Shown piece after piece: positions 8,829 through 19,606 of a stretch of DNA of 64,000 bases. This stretch comes from Planctomycetota bacterium (GTDB lineage Bacteria > Planctomycetota > UBA1135 > JADKAF01): the NCBI GenBank assembly GCA_016719295.1, contig JADKAF010000001.1, positions 3,534,001-3,598,000 of the forward strand, in the 5' to 3' direction. The first letter of the stretch is position 1; each line of letters opens with the position of its first letter. A program made the translations under genes and the position numbers. The notes below the pieces were generated by a model. It was given only the letters and a program-made list of their open reading frames with translations, was not told the origin of the DNA and ran no database searches.

Positions 8829-10529
8829 TCAATGGCGCCAGGAACTGAGGTCGGCGCCGGGAGGGGCGGTGGCGGCGATGCGCTGGAGGATGCGGTCGAC
8901 GTAGAGCTGGTGGTAGCGGAGGCGCGAGATCCAGATGGGCTGAGAGTGGTCGCCGTTCCAGCAGTGCTCGGCGCCGGGGCCGAAGTCGACGGTGGCCTCG
9001 GCCGGCGGGTCGGCGACCTGCAGGAAGTCCTCGAGCAGGTAGACCGCGCCCTCCAGGAAGTAGTTGTCCATCGTGCCGCAGTACACGTGGAGCTTGCCCG
9101 TGAGCTTCGGCCCGAGCTTCGCCCAGTCGCGGCGGAGGATGTGCGTCAAGTCGTAATGCTCGCGCCAGTGCGCGGCGACCGCGGGATCGATGACGCCGCT
9201 CTGCTTCTCCCAGATGCGGCGCGGATAGCCGTCGGGCCCGACCGGCGAGAACACCGCCTCCCAGATGTCCCACTGCTGCCCCGAGCGCGAGCGCGTGCCG
9301 AGCACGAGCTCCAAGTGGTTCGTCTGCTCCAAGGTCGCCACGGTGCGGCCGAGCCCGTCGCGCTTCCCCGGCCGCGGCACGCGCGCGAACGGACCTTCGT
9401 CGTAGTACGCGTTCTTGTCGCGGTAGAGATCGATCACCGTGTAGGCGCGGAAGTCGATCGGATCGGGGCAGGCCGCGAAGCAGCCGTTGTAGCGCTCGGG
9501 ATGGAAGACCTGCACGGCGAGCGCTTCCCACCCACCGGTGGAGCCGCCGTAGGCGAAGCGCGCCCAACCTTCGCCGATGCAGCGGAAGCGCCGCTCAAGA
9601 TACGGGATCAGCTCGAACTCGATCGCGTCGCCGTAGGGCCCCAAGTTCTCCGAGTTCACCGCGTAGGAGTCGTCGTAGTAGGGATTGGCGTGCTGGATCT
9701 CGACGATGACGAAGCGCGGCGTCTGCTCTGCGATCCAGCGCTCGTAGGCGCGATGCGCCTCCTGCTGCTCGATCAAGTTGTAGCCGTCGACGCCGAAGCG
9801 CTCGGAGCGCACCGGCGCGAGCTTGGGATCGGGCGGCTCTTCGCGGAAGGCACCGAAGGTGCGCGGGAAGTGCCCGTGGTAGACGACGAGCGGATAGCGC
9901 GCCTCGGGATGCTCGTCGAAGCCGTGCGGCAAGAGCACGCAGGCCCCGAGCTCCATCGGCCGCCCCCAGAACGTGGAGAGCTTCTCGGAGCGGATCTTCA
10001 CGTGCTTCACGTAGCGCGTGTCGGGCACGGGCTCGAGCGGCGGGATCACCTGGTCGAGCGCGATCGCGATCGGCTCGGGACTCGCAGGATCGAACGCGAG
10101 CGCTCGCGGCGCGGAGAGCAGATTCCCCGGCGCGCGATTCCATTGCTGCCCTTCGCCGCGATCCATCGGCAGCTTCACGACGTGGCCATCGCTCCGCTGG
10201 AAGGTCTCGTAGCGGTGCAGCAGCGCCTGCACGCGATAGTCGCCGCGTGGCACGTCGCGCAAGCTCGCGCGCGGGAACCCGAAGACGGAAGCATCGATGC
10301 GCAGCGGCTCGCCGGCCTTCCACCCTTCGACATCGACGCCGAAGACCTGCGCGCACTGCGACCCGTCCTGCACGTCGAAGCGCGGCTCGCCTTCGCCGCG
10401 CGCCGAGATCAGCAGCAGCAAGCGCCCGTCGAGCGGCCCGCTCGCGAGCTCCGCGCCGTAGCGGATCTCGAAGCTCGGCCCCTGGGGGAACAAGCTCGCG
10501 AGCGAGCAGAGCAGTGCCAACATCGTCAT
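8829..10529 (-). CDS. secreted alpha/beta-hydrolase esterase
   Basis: 566 residues with a short signal-like N-terminus (MTMLALLCSLASLFPQG) and GAGGGAC upstream of the ATG. The N-terminal 180 residues are beta-rich. The rest is an alpha/beta hydrolase of the putative-esterase (esterase D/feruloyl esterase) type. The nucleophile elbow GGSTGGW carries S330, and the late histidine lies in 'GAEHCWNG' (about H522). 'YPLVVYHGHFP' is the strand leading to the oxyanion hole. It probably hydrolyses acyl or acetyl esters on polysaccharides outside the cytoplasm; the exact substrate is not evident. Both ends of the gene are tightly bracketed by REPIN-like repeats, so it may have moved as a unit. Confidence 0.75.
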   Translation of the reverse strand: MTMLALLCSLASLFPQGPSFEIRYGAELASGPLDGRLLLLISARGEGEPRFDVQDGSQCAQVFGVDVEGWKAGEPLRIDASVFGFPRASLRDVPRGDYRVQALLHRYETFQRSDGHVVKLPMDRGEGQQWNRAPGNLLSAPRALAFDPASPEPIAIALDQVIPPLEPVPDTRYVKHVKIRSEKLSTFWGRPMELGACVLLPHGFDEHPEARYPLVVYHGHFPRTFGAFREEPPDPKLAPVRSERFGVDGYNLIEQQEAHRAYERWIAEQTPRFVIVEIQHANPYYDDSYAVNSENLGPYGDAIEFELIPYLERRFRCIGEGWARFAYGGSTGGWEALAVQVFHPERYNGCFAACPDPIDFRAYTVIDLYRDKNAYYDEGPFARVPRPGKRDGLGRTVATLEQTNHLELVLGTRSRSGQQWDIWEAVFSPVGPDGYPRRIWEKQSGVIDPAVAAHWREHYDLTHILRRDWAKLGPKLTGKLHVYCGTMDNYFLEGAVYLLEDFLQVADPPAEATVDFGPGAEHCWNGDHSQPIWISRLRYHQLYVDRILQRIAATAPPGADLSSWRH

Positions 10530-10542
10530 GCGTCGTCCCTCC

Positions 10543-10619
10543 GTCGATCAGATCGGGGTCAGACCCCTTCTTGATCGACCGCGTCGATCAAGAAGGGGTC
10601 TGACCCCGATTTGATCGAC
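10543..10619. repeat. REPIN-like inverted repeat, copy 2
   Basis: The arms at 10543-10579 and 10583-10619 are inverted complements with one mismatch. The GGGGTCAGACCCC core and the GATCAA/TTGATC flanks are the same as in the copy at 8742-8818. The mismatch sits at the same place but on the opposite arm, so the two copies lie in opposite orientation. It starts 14 bp upstream of the esterase start codon and overlaps the 3' end of the next gene. Confidence 0.85.
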
Positions 10620-11110
10620 CGGTGTTCGGCGAGCAGGCGCGGTGAGCCCTCGCCGTCGATGCCGTACACCTGGCCGCGCCCTCCATCCCATGCCGCGAGC
10701 AACAGGAGCTCGCCGCTCTGGCGATACCGGTGCCCGCGCCAGAACGCGTCGATGTCGCGGAGCGGCGGCACGTCCTCGGAGAGCGCGAGTAGGCGATGCT
10801 CGACGCGGAGGTCGGCGAGCTTCGCCAAGCCGAGCCACGGCTGCCCGCCGGCGATGAGCGCCAAGCGCAGCCCGCGGTAGAGATGCCAGGGCGAGCGCTC
10901 CTCCGGCTCCTCCGCCCAGACCAGGTCGGCGAGGTAGAGGCCCGCGCGGGCATCGCGCCGCCCGGGCGGCAAGTGCTCCGCCGCGGCATAGGCCACCGTC
11001 CCGGCGGGCTTCGCGGCGGCCGCAAATGCGCGGAGCAGGGCCGCGGTCTCGGGCCCGGCGTCGAGGAGCGCGATCGCGAGCTTCGCCGCAGTCGGTTGGC
11101 GGAGGTCCAT
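10559..11110 (-). CDS. hypothetical protein whose 3' end lies in a repeat
   Basis: 183 residues from ATG 11110; codon usage is typical of the region. I do not recognise the family. The protein is Ala/Leu-rich and mostly helical at first ('AAKLAIALLDAGPETAALLRAF'), then has a mixed segment with 'RDIDAFWRGHRYRQSGELLLLAAWDGG' and 'GQVYGIDGEG'. The last 20 residues ('RSIKSGSDPFLIDAVDQEGV') are encoded entirely by the REPIN-like element at 10543-10619, so the original C-terminus was probably replaced or truncated by that insertion. It lies downstream of katG on the same strand, separated by a strong palindrome. Confidence 0.5.
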   Translation of the reverse strand: MDLRQPTAAKLAIALLDAGPETAALLRAFAAAAKPAGTVAYAAAEHLPPGRRDARAGLYLADLVWAEEPEERSPWHLYRGLRLALIAGGQPWLGLAKLADLRVEHRLLALSEDVPPLRDIDAFWRGHRYRQSGELLLLAAWDGGRGQVYGIDGEGSPRLLAEHRSIKSGSDPFLIDAVDQEGV

Positions 11111-11142
11111 CACGGGCGCCAATCTACGCGGTGACATATGTA

Positions 11143-11179
11143 GGGCGCCAAGGTGCAACGCCGTTGCACCTTGGCGCCC
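11143..11179. terminator. perfect 18-bp palindrome downstream of katG
   Basis: The arms 11143-11160 and 11162-11179 are exact inverted complements around a single base (core GGTGCAACGCCGTTGCACC). It lies 31 bp past the katG stop and 32 bp before the next gene, in the place expected for a terminator. There is no T-run on either side, so it may instead be a protein-binding or repeat element. Confidence 0.5.
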
Positions 11180-11210
11180 GAGCTCATCCGGAGTTCGGCC
11201 AGCGCCGCGT

Positions 11211-13562
<2,352 letters not shown>

Positions 13563-13804
13563 GGGGGTCTCCTTCACCTCGGCTCGCGCCGAGGCCCTGG
13601 CGCCGGATCGCCCGGCGCGAGGGAAGTGATCGCTCCACGAGGGCGGAACTAGTAATACGGTCTTCCGATCAGACTGACCGCGGCGCGGGTGCCGCGCGCT
13701 GGCCCGAAGGACGGAGTCGCTTCGGGGTGTGTTCGCCGTCGACCTCGTGGCATGGCTCCTAGGTCCGGACCCGCTCGAAGTCGAGCCCCGGACCCGAGGA
13801 ACCC
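13563..13804. promoter_or_regulatory. divergent intergenic region between katG and a secreted protein gene
   Basis: These 242 bp contain both 5' ends and must hold promoters in each direction. The only lower-GC patch is around 13648-13676 (ACTAGTAATACGG..). I see no confident -35/-10 pair and no clear OxyR, PerR or Fur operator. Confidence 0.35.
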
Positions 13805-16147
13805 ATGCACGCTCTTCGCTCTCCGCTCCGCGGCGCCCTGGTCGCGGCACTCTGCATCACGCTCTGCGCTCGAGCCCAGGAACCCGAGCTGCCGTCGCGC
13901 TCGCTCAAAGCCGAGCTGCTCGCCGAGGTGCTGCGCGTCCCGCTGCAGCCGATCTCTCCGGCCGAGGCCGGCGAGGTCGGAGCCGGCTTCGCTGCGGCGG
14001 AGGCCGGCTACAAGGTGCGCTTCGTCGATGGCTTCGAGCTCTTCCCCGCGCTCGGAACGACGCGCGCGTCGAGCGCTCCGCTGCGCTGGCGCACGCGCTC
14101 GATCGCGATCGGCGAGCACGAGCTCGCGCGCGACGCCGCTGCGGCTCCGCGCCGCCTCGACGATCGCACGGTGGTCTTCGAGCACGAGCTCTGGACCGAG
14201 CGCTACGAGATCCGTCCCGAGGGTGTCGAGCAGCTCTTCCTGCTCGCGGAGAGGCCCGACGCTCACGGCGATCTCGTGATCCGCGGTGCGATCGAGACTC
14301 CGCTCCAAGCCGCCGCGCGCGCGCGCCAGCATGCCGAGATCGTCTTCCGCGACGAAGCCGGAGCCGCTCTCGTGAGCTACGGGGCCGCCCTCGCGTACGA
14401 CGCAGGCGGTCGAACGATCGCGATGCCGAGCTCGTTCCAAGAAGGCGAGATCGCGCTCCACCTCGACGGAGCTTGGCTCGCGCAGGCGAGCTTCCCGGTC
14501 ACCATCGATCCGCTCGCTTCCCCGGTCTTCCTCTCGGGCAGCGCGCCGAACGGCGGCGCGCTCTCCTCGCTGGAGATCGAAGCCGCGAGCGGCGTCGGCA
14601 CTCGCAATGTGTTGGTCGCCTTCACGCGCGCGATCAGCCTCAGCGACCACGATGTCTATGCGGTGCTCTGCGACGAGAGCTTCGCGAGCCCGCTGCTCGT
14701 CTACTCGAACCTCGACGCCACCTACTCCGACACGGACGCGCAGGTCGCGTTCGTGAATCGCCATGACCGCTGGATGCTCTGCTCCGAGCGCCGCCGCGTC
14801 ACCCCGAACGGCGAATACGCCCGCCTCCGCATCTACGCCTTCCTCGCGACCCATCTGCAGGTGAACGCGGGCACCGAGCTCCTCAGCATGACCCCTGCGA
14901 ACGCCGATCACTCGCGCGCCGATCTCGGCGGCTCGGTGGCAGGCGACTTCGGCGATACCGCGCTGCTCTGCTATCAGGTCGATGCGGGCGCGGCGGGCAC
15001 GCTCAGCGACCACTCCGAGATCTACGTGGCGCCGTTCGACGCGGGGACGCTCGTCCTCGGCGCGGCGGAGCTACTCTCCGCGACACCCGTCGGCACGCGC
15101 TACGACCGCGAAGACCCCGCGCTCAACGCGCGCCGTTGGGGCTACGCCGACGGCTGGGTCGTCGGCTGGCGCGAGCTGGATCGGCAGAGCGCGAGCGACG
15201 ACTGGGACCTGCGCGGCGTCCGCACCGACTCCCTCGGCGCGCGCCTGCAGGAAGCCGAGCTCTACGACGCGGGCGGCTCGCGCGACGTGCGCAGCTTCCA
15301 GATCGCCGGCATCAACCACATCTACCTCCTCGCCGCGTCGCTCAGCACGACCCTGGGCTCGAGCAACGTCACGGGGCTCGTCTCCCGCCGCTTCGACTGG
15401 GCCGCGGCCGCGACGCAGCCGACGGTGCACGCCACGCGCGCGTTGCTCGAAGACCCGTGGTTCCTCGCCAGCCTGCAGGTCTCGAGCCTCTCGATGGCCA
15501 CGGCGACGCAATCGCACTGGGTGATCGCCGTGCAGCAGCGCGTGCCGGCCAGCGGCTTCGGCACGCGTACCGTGGCGAAGCTCCTCCGCGTCGGCGGCAC
15601 GGGCGCCGAGCTCGAGCGGGAGACGCTCTTCGACATCGCCGGGACCAGCACCGCGCCGCCCGGGATCTGCTGCGCTTGGCAGACCACGAGCTTCCTCACC
15701 GCCTGCGGAGCCACGAGCGCCGCCGCACTCGTGCGCGGCACGCGGCTCCTGCCGCCCAGCGAGGCGCTCTCGGGGATCTACGGCCAGGGCTGCGGATTCG
15801 CCAGCATCTCGTGCTCTCCGCCCTACGCAGGCCATCAGAGCTTCCGCATCCTGCTGAGCGGCGGCCAATCGGGCCAACCCGCGGCGCTCCTCGTCTCGCT
15901 CGGAACGGCGAACGTCTCGCTCCCCGTGTTCGGCAGCCCGAGCTGCGCGCTGCTCGTCGACCTCGGCGCCCCCTACCTCGCGACCTTCCCGGCGGCGATC
16001 TCGAGCGGCTTCGCCGAGGTCGTGCTCCCGCTGCCGGATGCGCCGGTCTTCCGCGGCGACTTCGAGGCGCAGTGGGTGCATGTCCGCACCATCGGCTCTC
16101 CCACCGGCATCCTCGCGACCCAGCGCATCCACGTGCAGGTGCGCTGA
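13805..16147 (+). CDS. large secreted protein, paralogue 1 of 3
   Basis: 780 residues with a signal peptide (hydrophobic 'GALVAALCITLCARA', cleavage before QEPELP). The N-terminal quarter is beta-rich with 'YKVRFVDGFELFPALG' and 'YEIRPEGVEQLF'. The middle looks like beta-propeller or sandwich repeats with 'SDHDVYAVLCDE'. The C-terminal 130 residues carry the shared module 'YGQGCG...FRILLSGG' and 'LPLPDAPVFRGDFEAQWVHV'. The same layout appears in the genes at 16236 and 28375. Function unknown; probably an extracellular or surface-attached structural or binding protein. It is followed 88 bp later by its paralogue on the same strand. Confidence 0.75.
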   Translation: MHALRSPLRGALVAALCITLCARAQEPELPSRSLKAELLAEVLRVPLQPISPAEAGEVGAGFAAAEAGYKVRFVDGFELFPALGTTRASSAPLRWRTRSIAIGEHELARDAAAAPRRLDDRTVVFEHELWTERYEIRPEGVEQLFLLAERPDAHGDLVIRGAIETPLQAAARARQHAEIVFRDEAGAALVSYGAALAYDAGGRTIAMPSSFQEGEIALHLDGAWLAQASFPVTIDPLASPVFLSGSAPNGGALSSLEIEAASGVGTRNVLVAFTRAISLSDHDVYAVLCDESFASPLLVYSNLDATYSDTDAQVAFVNRHDRWMLCSERRRVTPNGEYARLRIYAFLATHLQVNAGTELLSMTPANADHSRADLGGSVAGDFGDTALLCYQVDAGAAGTLSDHSEIYVAPFDAGTLVLGAAELLSATPVGTRYDREDPALNARRWGYADGWVVGWRELDRQSASDDWDLRGVRTDSLGARLQEAELYDAGGSRDVRSFQIAGINHIYLLAASLSTTLGSSNVTGLVSRRFDWAAAATQPTVHATRALLEDPWFLASLQVSSLSMATATQSHWVIAVQQRVPASGFGTRTVAKLLRVGGTGAELERETLFDIAGTSTAPPGICCAWQTTSFLTACGATSAAALVRGTRLLPPSEALSGIYGQGCGFASISCSPPYAGHQSFRILLSGGQSGQPAALLVSLGTANVSLPVFGSPSCALLVDLGAPYLATFPAAISSGFAEVVLPLPDAPVFRGDFEAQWVHVRTIGSPTGILATQRIHVQVR

Positions 16148-16235
16148 ATCCGCGCGGCGCGGTTTTGCGCGCGCGCCTCGCGGGATGGCGAGGGTACGCG
16201 CGCGCCGCGCCGGCCGCGCCTCACGGAGAACTCCC

Positions 16236-18515
16236 ATGTCCTCGAAGTCGATCCTCGCGCTCGGCCTGCTGACGGCCGCGGCTTACGGCCAAGCGAGCGA
16301 GCCGCAAGTCCCGGCAACGCTCCTCGATCCCCAGCTCTTCGAAGTCCCGCTGATGCGCCCGCCGCAAGCCGCCGGAGAGCCGCTGCCTGCGTTCCACGCC
16401 GTGCGCGGGAACTACAAGGTGTGCTTCGGTGCGCAGATCGAGTTCCACCCCTATCTCGGCGCGGAGCGTCCGAAGAACCTGCCGCTGGTCTGGACCACGA
16501 CCGCGCTGCGCTTCGGCGCCGCGGAGCTCCTGCCGCGCCCCGCGCTCGAGGAGCGCGTGGACGGCTGGCGCTACCTGCGCTCGCACGGACTCTGGAGCGA
16601 GATCTACGAGCTCCGCCCCGAGGGCTTGGAGCAGAGCTTCGCGATCGAGCAGCGCGGCGCCGATGGCGACCTCGTGATCGAGGGCTCGCTGCGCAGCGAG
16701 CTGCGCGCGGCGCCGCAGGAGAGCCGCGTCGGCGCGCTCGAGTTCCATGACGCGTGCGGCGAGCTCACCGTGAGCTACGGCGCGGCGACCGCCTTCGATG
16801 CAACGGGCCGCAGCTGCGCGGTGGAGACCGCCTACGACGGCGATCGGCTCGCGCTCCGCGTTCCCGATGCATGGCTCGACGCCGCGCAGTTCCCCATCCT
16901 GGTCGATCCGCTGATCGCCAACGTCGCGGTCCAGCAGAACGTGAACCTCTCGATCGACTCGATCGACATCGCGAGCCAGAACGAGAGCGCGCTCCGGAAC
17001 AACCTCATCGCCTGCACGCGGATCTACTCCGCCACGGACCACGACATCTACGCGTTCGTCTGCGAGGAGGACTTCACGCAGATCGTCACGGCCTACGTTG
17101 ACCCCTCCGTCGCCTACAGCGACCGCGACGTCTGCGTGAGCTATGTGCCGGGCGCGAACCGCTGGGTGCTCGCGCATCAGCGCGACTTCACGAGCGGCTT
17201 CGGCGACTTCTCCTCGATCCGCCTCTTCTTCCGGGACCGCGATGCCGTGAGCGCCTACAGCGGGACCGCGATCGCGACGCCGATCAGCGTCACGGCCTCG
17301 TACAGCGCTCCCGACCTCGGCGGAAGCGAGATGAGCGCGAGCACGAGCCCGCTCGCCTTGCTGGTCTGCCGCCGCGACCTCAGCACCTCGCGCCAGAACA
17401 CGGCGAGCTCCGAGATCCTGGCCTTCCCCGTCGATGCCGCGGCGCAGACGCTGCTCGCGCCGTTCGTTCCGGCGACGACGACCATCGGCGCGACCCTCGA
17501 CCGCGAGCATCCCAGCCTCAACGCGCACCGCCCCGGGGAGAGCTTCGGTTGGAACGTCTGCTTCCAGGAGTCGACGCCGGGGACGCTGGGCAGCGGCGCG
17601 ATCCGGGTGACGCGTCTCGATGCAGCGCTGCAGCCGCTCGCGACCCATACCCTCGTCGCGGACTCCGCCTTCCTCACCACCAGCGCGCCGAAGCTCGAGT
17701 CCGATGGCGAGCACTGCCTGGTGGTCTACGGGCGACGCAGCATCCTGCCCACCTCGACGGAGCGCCTCGTCGCCACGACCTTCCGACTCCTCGTGAGCGG
17801 CTTGGAGGATGTCGTCACGCGCACCCTCGACGAGCGGAGCGGGCTCCTGCAGGAGATCGAGGGGCTCAGCCTGGCGCACGACGACTACTCCGCCGCGTTC
17901 TGGGCCGTCGCCTACAACGCACCGACGGCGAACGGCGACGTCGGGATCGTCGTTCGCCTCGGCGGAACGGGCGGCATCGTCGAGTCCGCGCAGCTCGGCT
18001 CGAGCGGAGTCCAAGTCTCGGCGCAGGCCGTCTGCTGCTCCACCACCTCGCGCGGCTTCTTCGTCGCGCACGGCGCGCTCGACGCCCAGCGCTCGCTCTA
18101 TGGCACGCGCTTCGACTACAGCCCGCTGGCCGACGCCGTGCCCTACGGTAGCGCGTGCGGAACCGCGGAGCTGGATCCGGGGATCCCGCACGCGGGCAAC
18201 ACGCAGCTCCATATCCTGGTCGAAGGCACGCCGCCGAACGCGCCGACCTTCCTGCTCATCTCCGCGGCGACCGCCGCGCTGCCGCTCGACGGCATCGGCA
18301 TGACCGGCTGCGTCGCCAACGTGCACCTGGGGAGCCCGCTGCTCCTCGTGCAGAGCCTGGTGGCGACGTCTTCCGGGATCGCCTCCCATCGCGTGCCGCT
18401 GCCCGATGCGCCGCTCTTCCTCGGCGACGCCTACGTGCAGGGGCTCTACCTCGATCCCTTCCTGAACGGGCTCGGCATCGGCGCGACGCGCGGCTGGGAG
18501 ATCCGCGTCCGCTGA
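16236..18515 (+). CDS. large secreted protein, paralogue 2 of 3
   Basis: 759 residues from ATG 16236, with GGAGAA five bases upstream. Signal peptide is 'SILALGLLTAAAYG'. The domain order matches the upstream neighbour: 'YKVCFGAQIEFHPYLG' and 'YELRPEGLEQSF' in the first quarter, 'TDHDIYAFVCEED' in the middle, and the C-terminal module 'YGSACG...LHILVEG' with 'LPDAPLFLGDAYVQGLYL'. The two genes are an old tandem duplication, since similarity is in motifs rather than long identical runs. It ends 8 bp before the duplicated selO fragment. Confidence 0.75.
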   Translation: MSSKSILALGLLTAAAYGQASEPQVPATLLDPQLFEVPLMRPPQAAGEPLPAFHAVRGNYKVCFGAQIEFHPYLGAERPKNLPLVWTTTALRFGAAELLPRPALEERVDGWRYLRSHGLWSEIYELRPEGLEQSFAIEQRGADGDLVIEGSLRSELRAAPQESRVGALEFHDACGELTVSYGAATAFDATGRSCAVETAYDGDRLALRVPDAWLDAAQFPILVDPLIANVAVQQNVNLSIDSIDIASQNESALRNNLIACTRIYSATDHDIYAFVCEEDFTQIVTAYVDPSVAYSDRDVCVSYVPGANRWVLAHQRDFTSGFGDFSSIRLFFRDRDAVSAYSGTAIATPISVTASYSAPDLGGSEMSASTSPLALLVCRRDLSTSRQNTASSEILAFPVDAAAQTLLAPFVPATTTIGATLDREHPSLNAHRPGESFGWNVCFQESTPGTLGSGAIRVTRLDAALQPLATHTLVADSAFLTTSAPKLESDGEHCLVVYGRRSILPTSTERLVATTFRLLVSGLEDVVTRTLDERSGLLQEIEGLSLAHDDYSAAFWAVAYNAPTANGDVGIVVRLGGTGGIVESAQLGSSGVQVSAQAVCCSTTSRGFFVAHGALDAQRSLYGTRFDYSPLADAVPYGSACGTAELDPGIPHAGNTQLHILVEGTPPNAPTFLLISAATAALPLDGIGMTGCVANVHLGSPLLLVQSLVATSSGIASHRVPLPDAPLFLGDAYVQGLYLDPFLNGLGIGATRGWEIRVR

Positions 18516-18523
18516 GCGCGCGG

Positions 18524-18834
18524 CCGACTCAGGAGCTGCAAGAGAGCATCGAGCATCCCGCCTTATGCCGCGCCCACTCCGGGCGCTTCTGCGCGAGCTC
18601 CTCGTGCTCGGGCTGCTCGTCGAAGGGATGCTCCATCACGCGGAGCAAGCGCTCGAGCTTGGACAGGTCGTCGGCGTGCGCGGCGTCGATCGCCTCCTGC
18701 GCGAGCCAGTTGCGGAGCACGTACTTCGGGTTCGTCCGATCCATCGCCGCGGCGAGCTGGTCGGGCGAGCCCGCTTCGCTGCGCACGCGCTTCCACCAGC
18801 GCTGGAGCCATGCGAGCAAGAGCTCTTCGTGTGC
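18524..18834 (-). pseudogene. duplicated 3' end of selO
   Basis: These 311 bp match 20285-20595 with a single difference (G at 18676, A at 20437). On the minus strand they encode the last about 101 residues of SelO ('HEELLLAWLQRWW' to 'SMLSCSS') and the stop at 18529, with no start of their own. Together with the intact copy they form a direct repeat flanking 1,450 bp that contain the DprA-like and PRTase genes. Confidence 0.9.
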
Positions 18835-18895
18835 CACCCCGATGCCGGGGAGGGCAGCAACCCTCGAGTTGCATCGCGTGGGCAGTAGGGCGAAG

Positions 18896-19606
18896 ATGGC
18901 TCCTGTCATGTCTTCGCCGAATCGGACCACTGTCTCGACTGATGCCCTCATCGGCCCGCTGAACGAGGTCGAGTCAAGGTACGCGCCTAGCGAGCTGCAT
19001 CTCGCCGGGGATCTCGAGCTCCTCCGATCCATGCCTGTCGTCGCGATCGTAGGCTCACGCCAGGCCAGCGAGCTCGGCCTGGCTCGAGCGCGCCGACTCG
19101 CGCGCTTCCTCTCCGATCACCGCGTCATCGTGATGAGCGGTCTCGCGGAGGGAATCGATACGGCCGCCCATCGCACGACGATCGATTCCGGAGGCCGAAC
19201 CATCGCGGTGCTCGGCACGCCGCTTGACGAGTGCTTCCCCGCGAAGAACCGCGCCCTCCAGCACGAGATCATGGAGAGTCATCTCGCGGTCTCGCAATTC
19301 GCTTCCGGAGCGAGAACGGGCCGTCACAGCTTTCCTTTGCGCAACCGAACCATGGCCCTGCTCTCGGACGCGACGGTGATCGTCGAGGCGAGAGACGGAA
19401 GCGGCACGCTGCATCAAGGGTGGGAAGCTCTGCGCCTCGGCCGGATGCTCTGGATCACCAAGTCTTTGTTCGAGAATCCAGCGCTACGCTTCCCCAGGGA
19501 GCTCGAAGCCTATGGCGCGGAGATCCTTGACGAGTCTTCCCTGAACCTGCTTCTAGATCAGCTGCAGAGAGACCGCCGTGACCGAGCAGCCGAAGTGCCT
19601 TTCTGA
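18896..19606 (+). CDS. DprA-like SLOG/Rossmann-fold protein
   Basis: 236 residues. ATG 18896 has AGTAGGG just upstream; ATG 18908 is an alternative without a ribosome site. The protein is almost only the Rossmann core of the DprA/Smf family: VGSR at 52-55, SGLAEGID at 81-88, AH at 91-92, VLGTPLD at 105-111, FPLRNR at 146-151 and EARDGSGT at 164-171. The SAM domain before it and the winged helix after it, usual in competence DprA (about 370 residues), are missing. SLOG domains bind nucleotides or nucleic acid, and are recurrent in prokaryotic conflict systems. It overlaps the PRTase gene by 29 bp, so the two are translationally coupled. Its lower GC suggests transfer. Confidence 0.85.
   Translation: MAPVMSSPNRTTVSTDALIGPLNEVESRYAPSELHLAGDLELLRSMPVVAIVGSRQASELGLARARRLARFLSDHRVIVMSGLAEGIDTAAHRTTIDSGGRTIAVLGTPLDECFPAKNRALQHEIMESHLAVSQFASGARTGRHSFPLRNRTMALLSDATVIVEARDGSGTLHQGWEALRLGRMLWITKSLFENPALRFPRELEAYGAEILDESSLNLLLDQLQRDRRDRAAEVPF

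Noticed and set aside
13563..13850. KatG start at 13850 with a 96-residue N-terminal extension
   Set aside because: The extension is Arg/Ser-rich, has no ribosome site, and would bury the clear lipoprotein signal that follows GGAGA at 13562.
18896..19606. Competence protein DprA
   Set aside because: SAM and winged-helix domains are missing, no com genes are near, and it is coupled to a PRTase in a duplicated-border insert.
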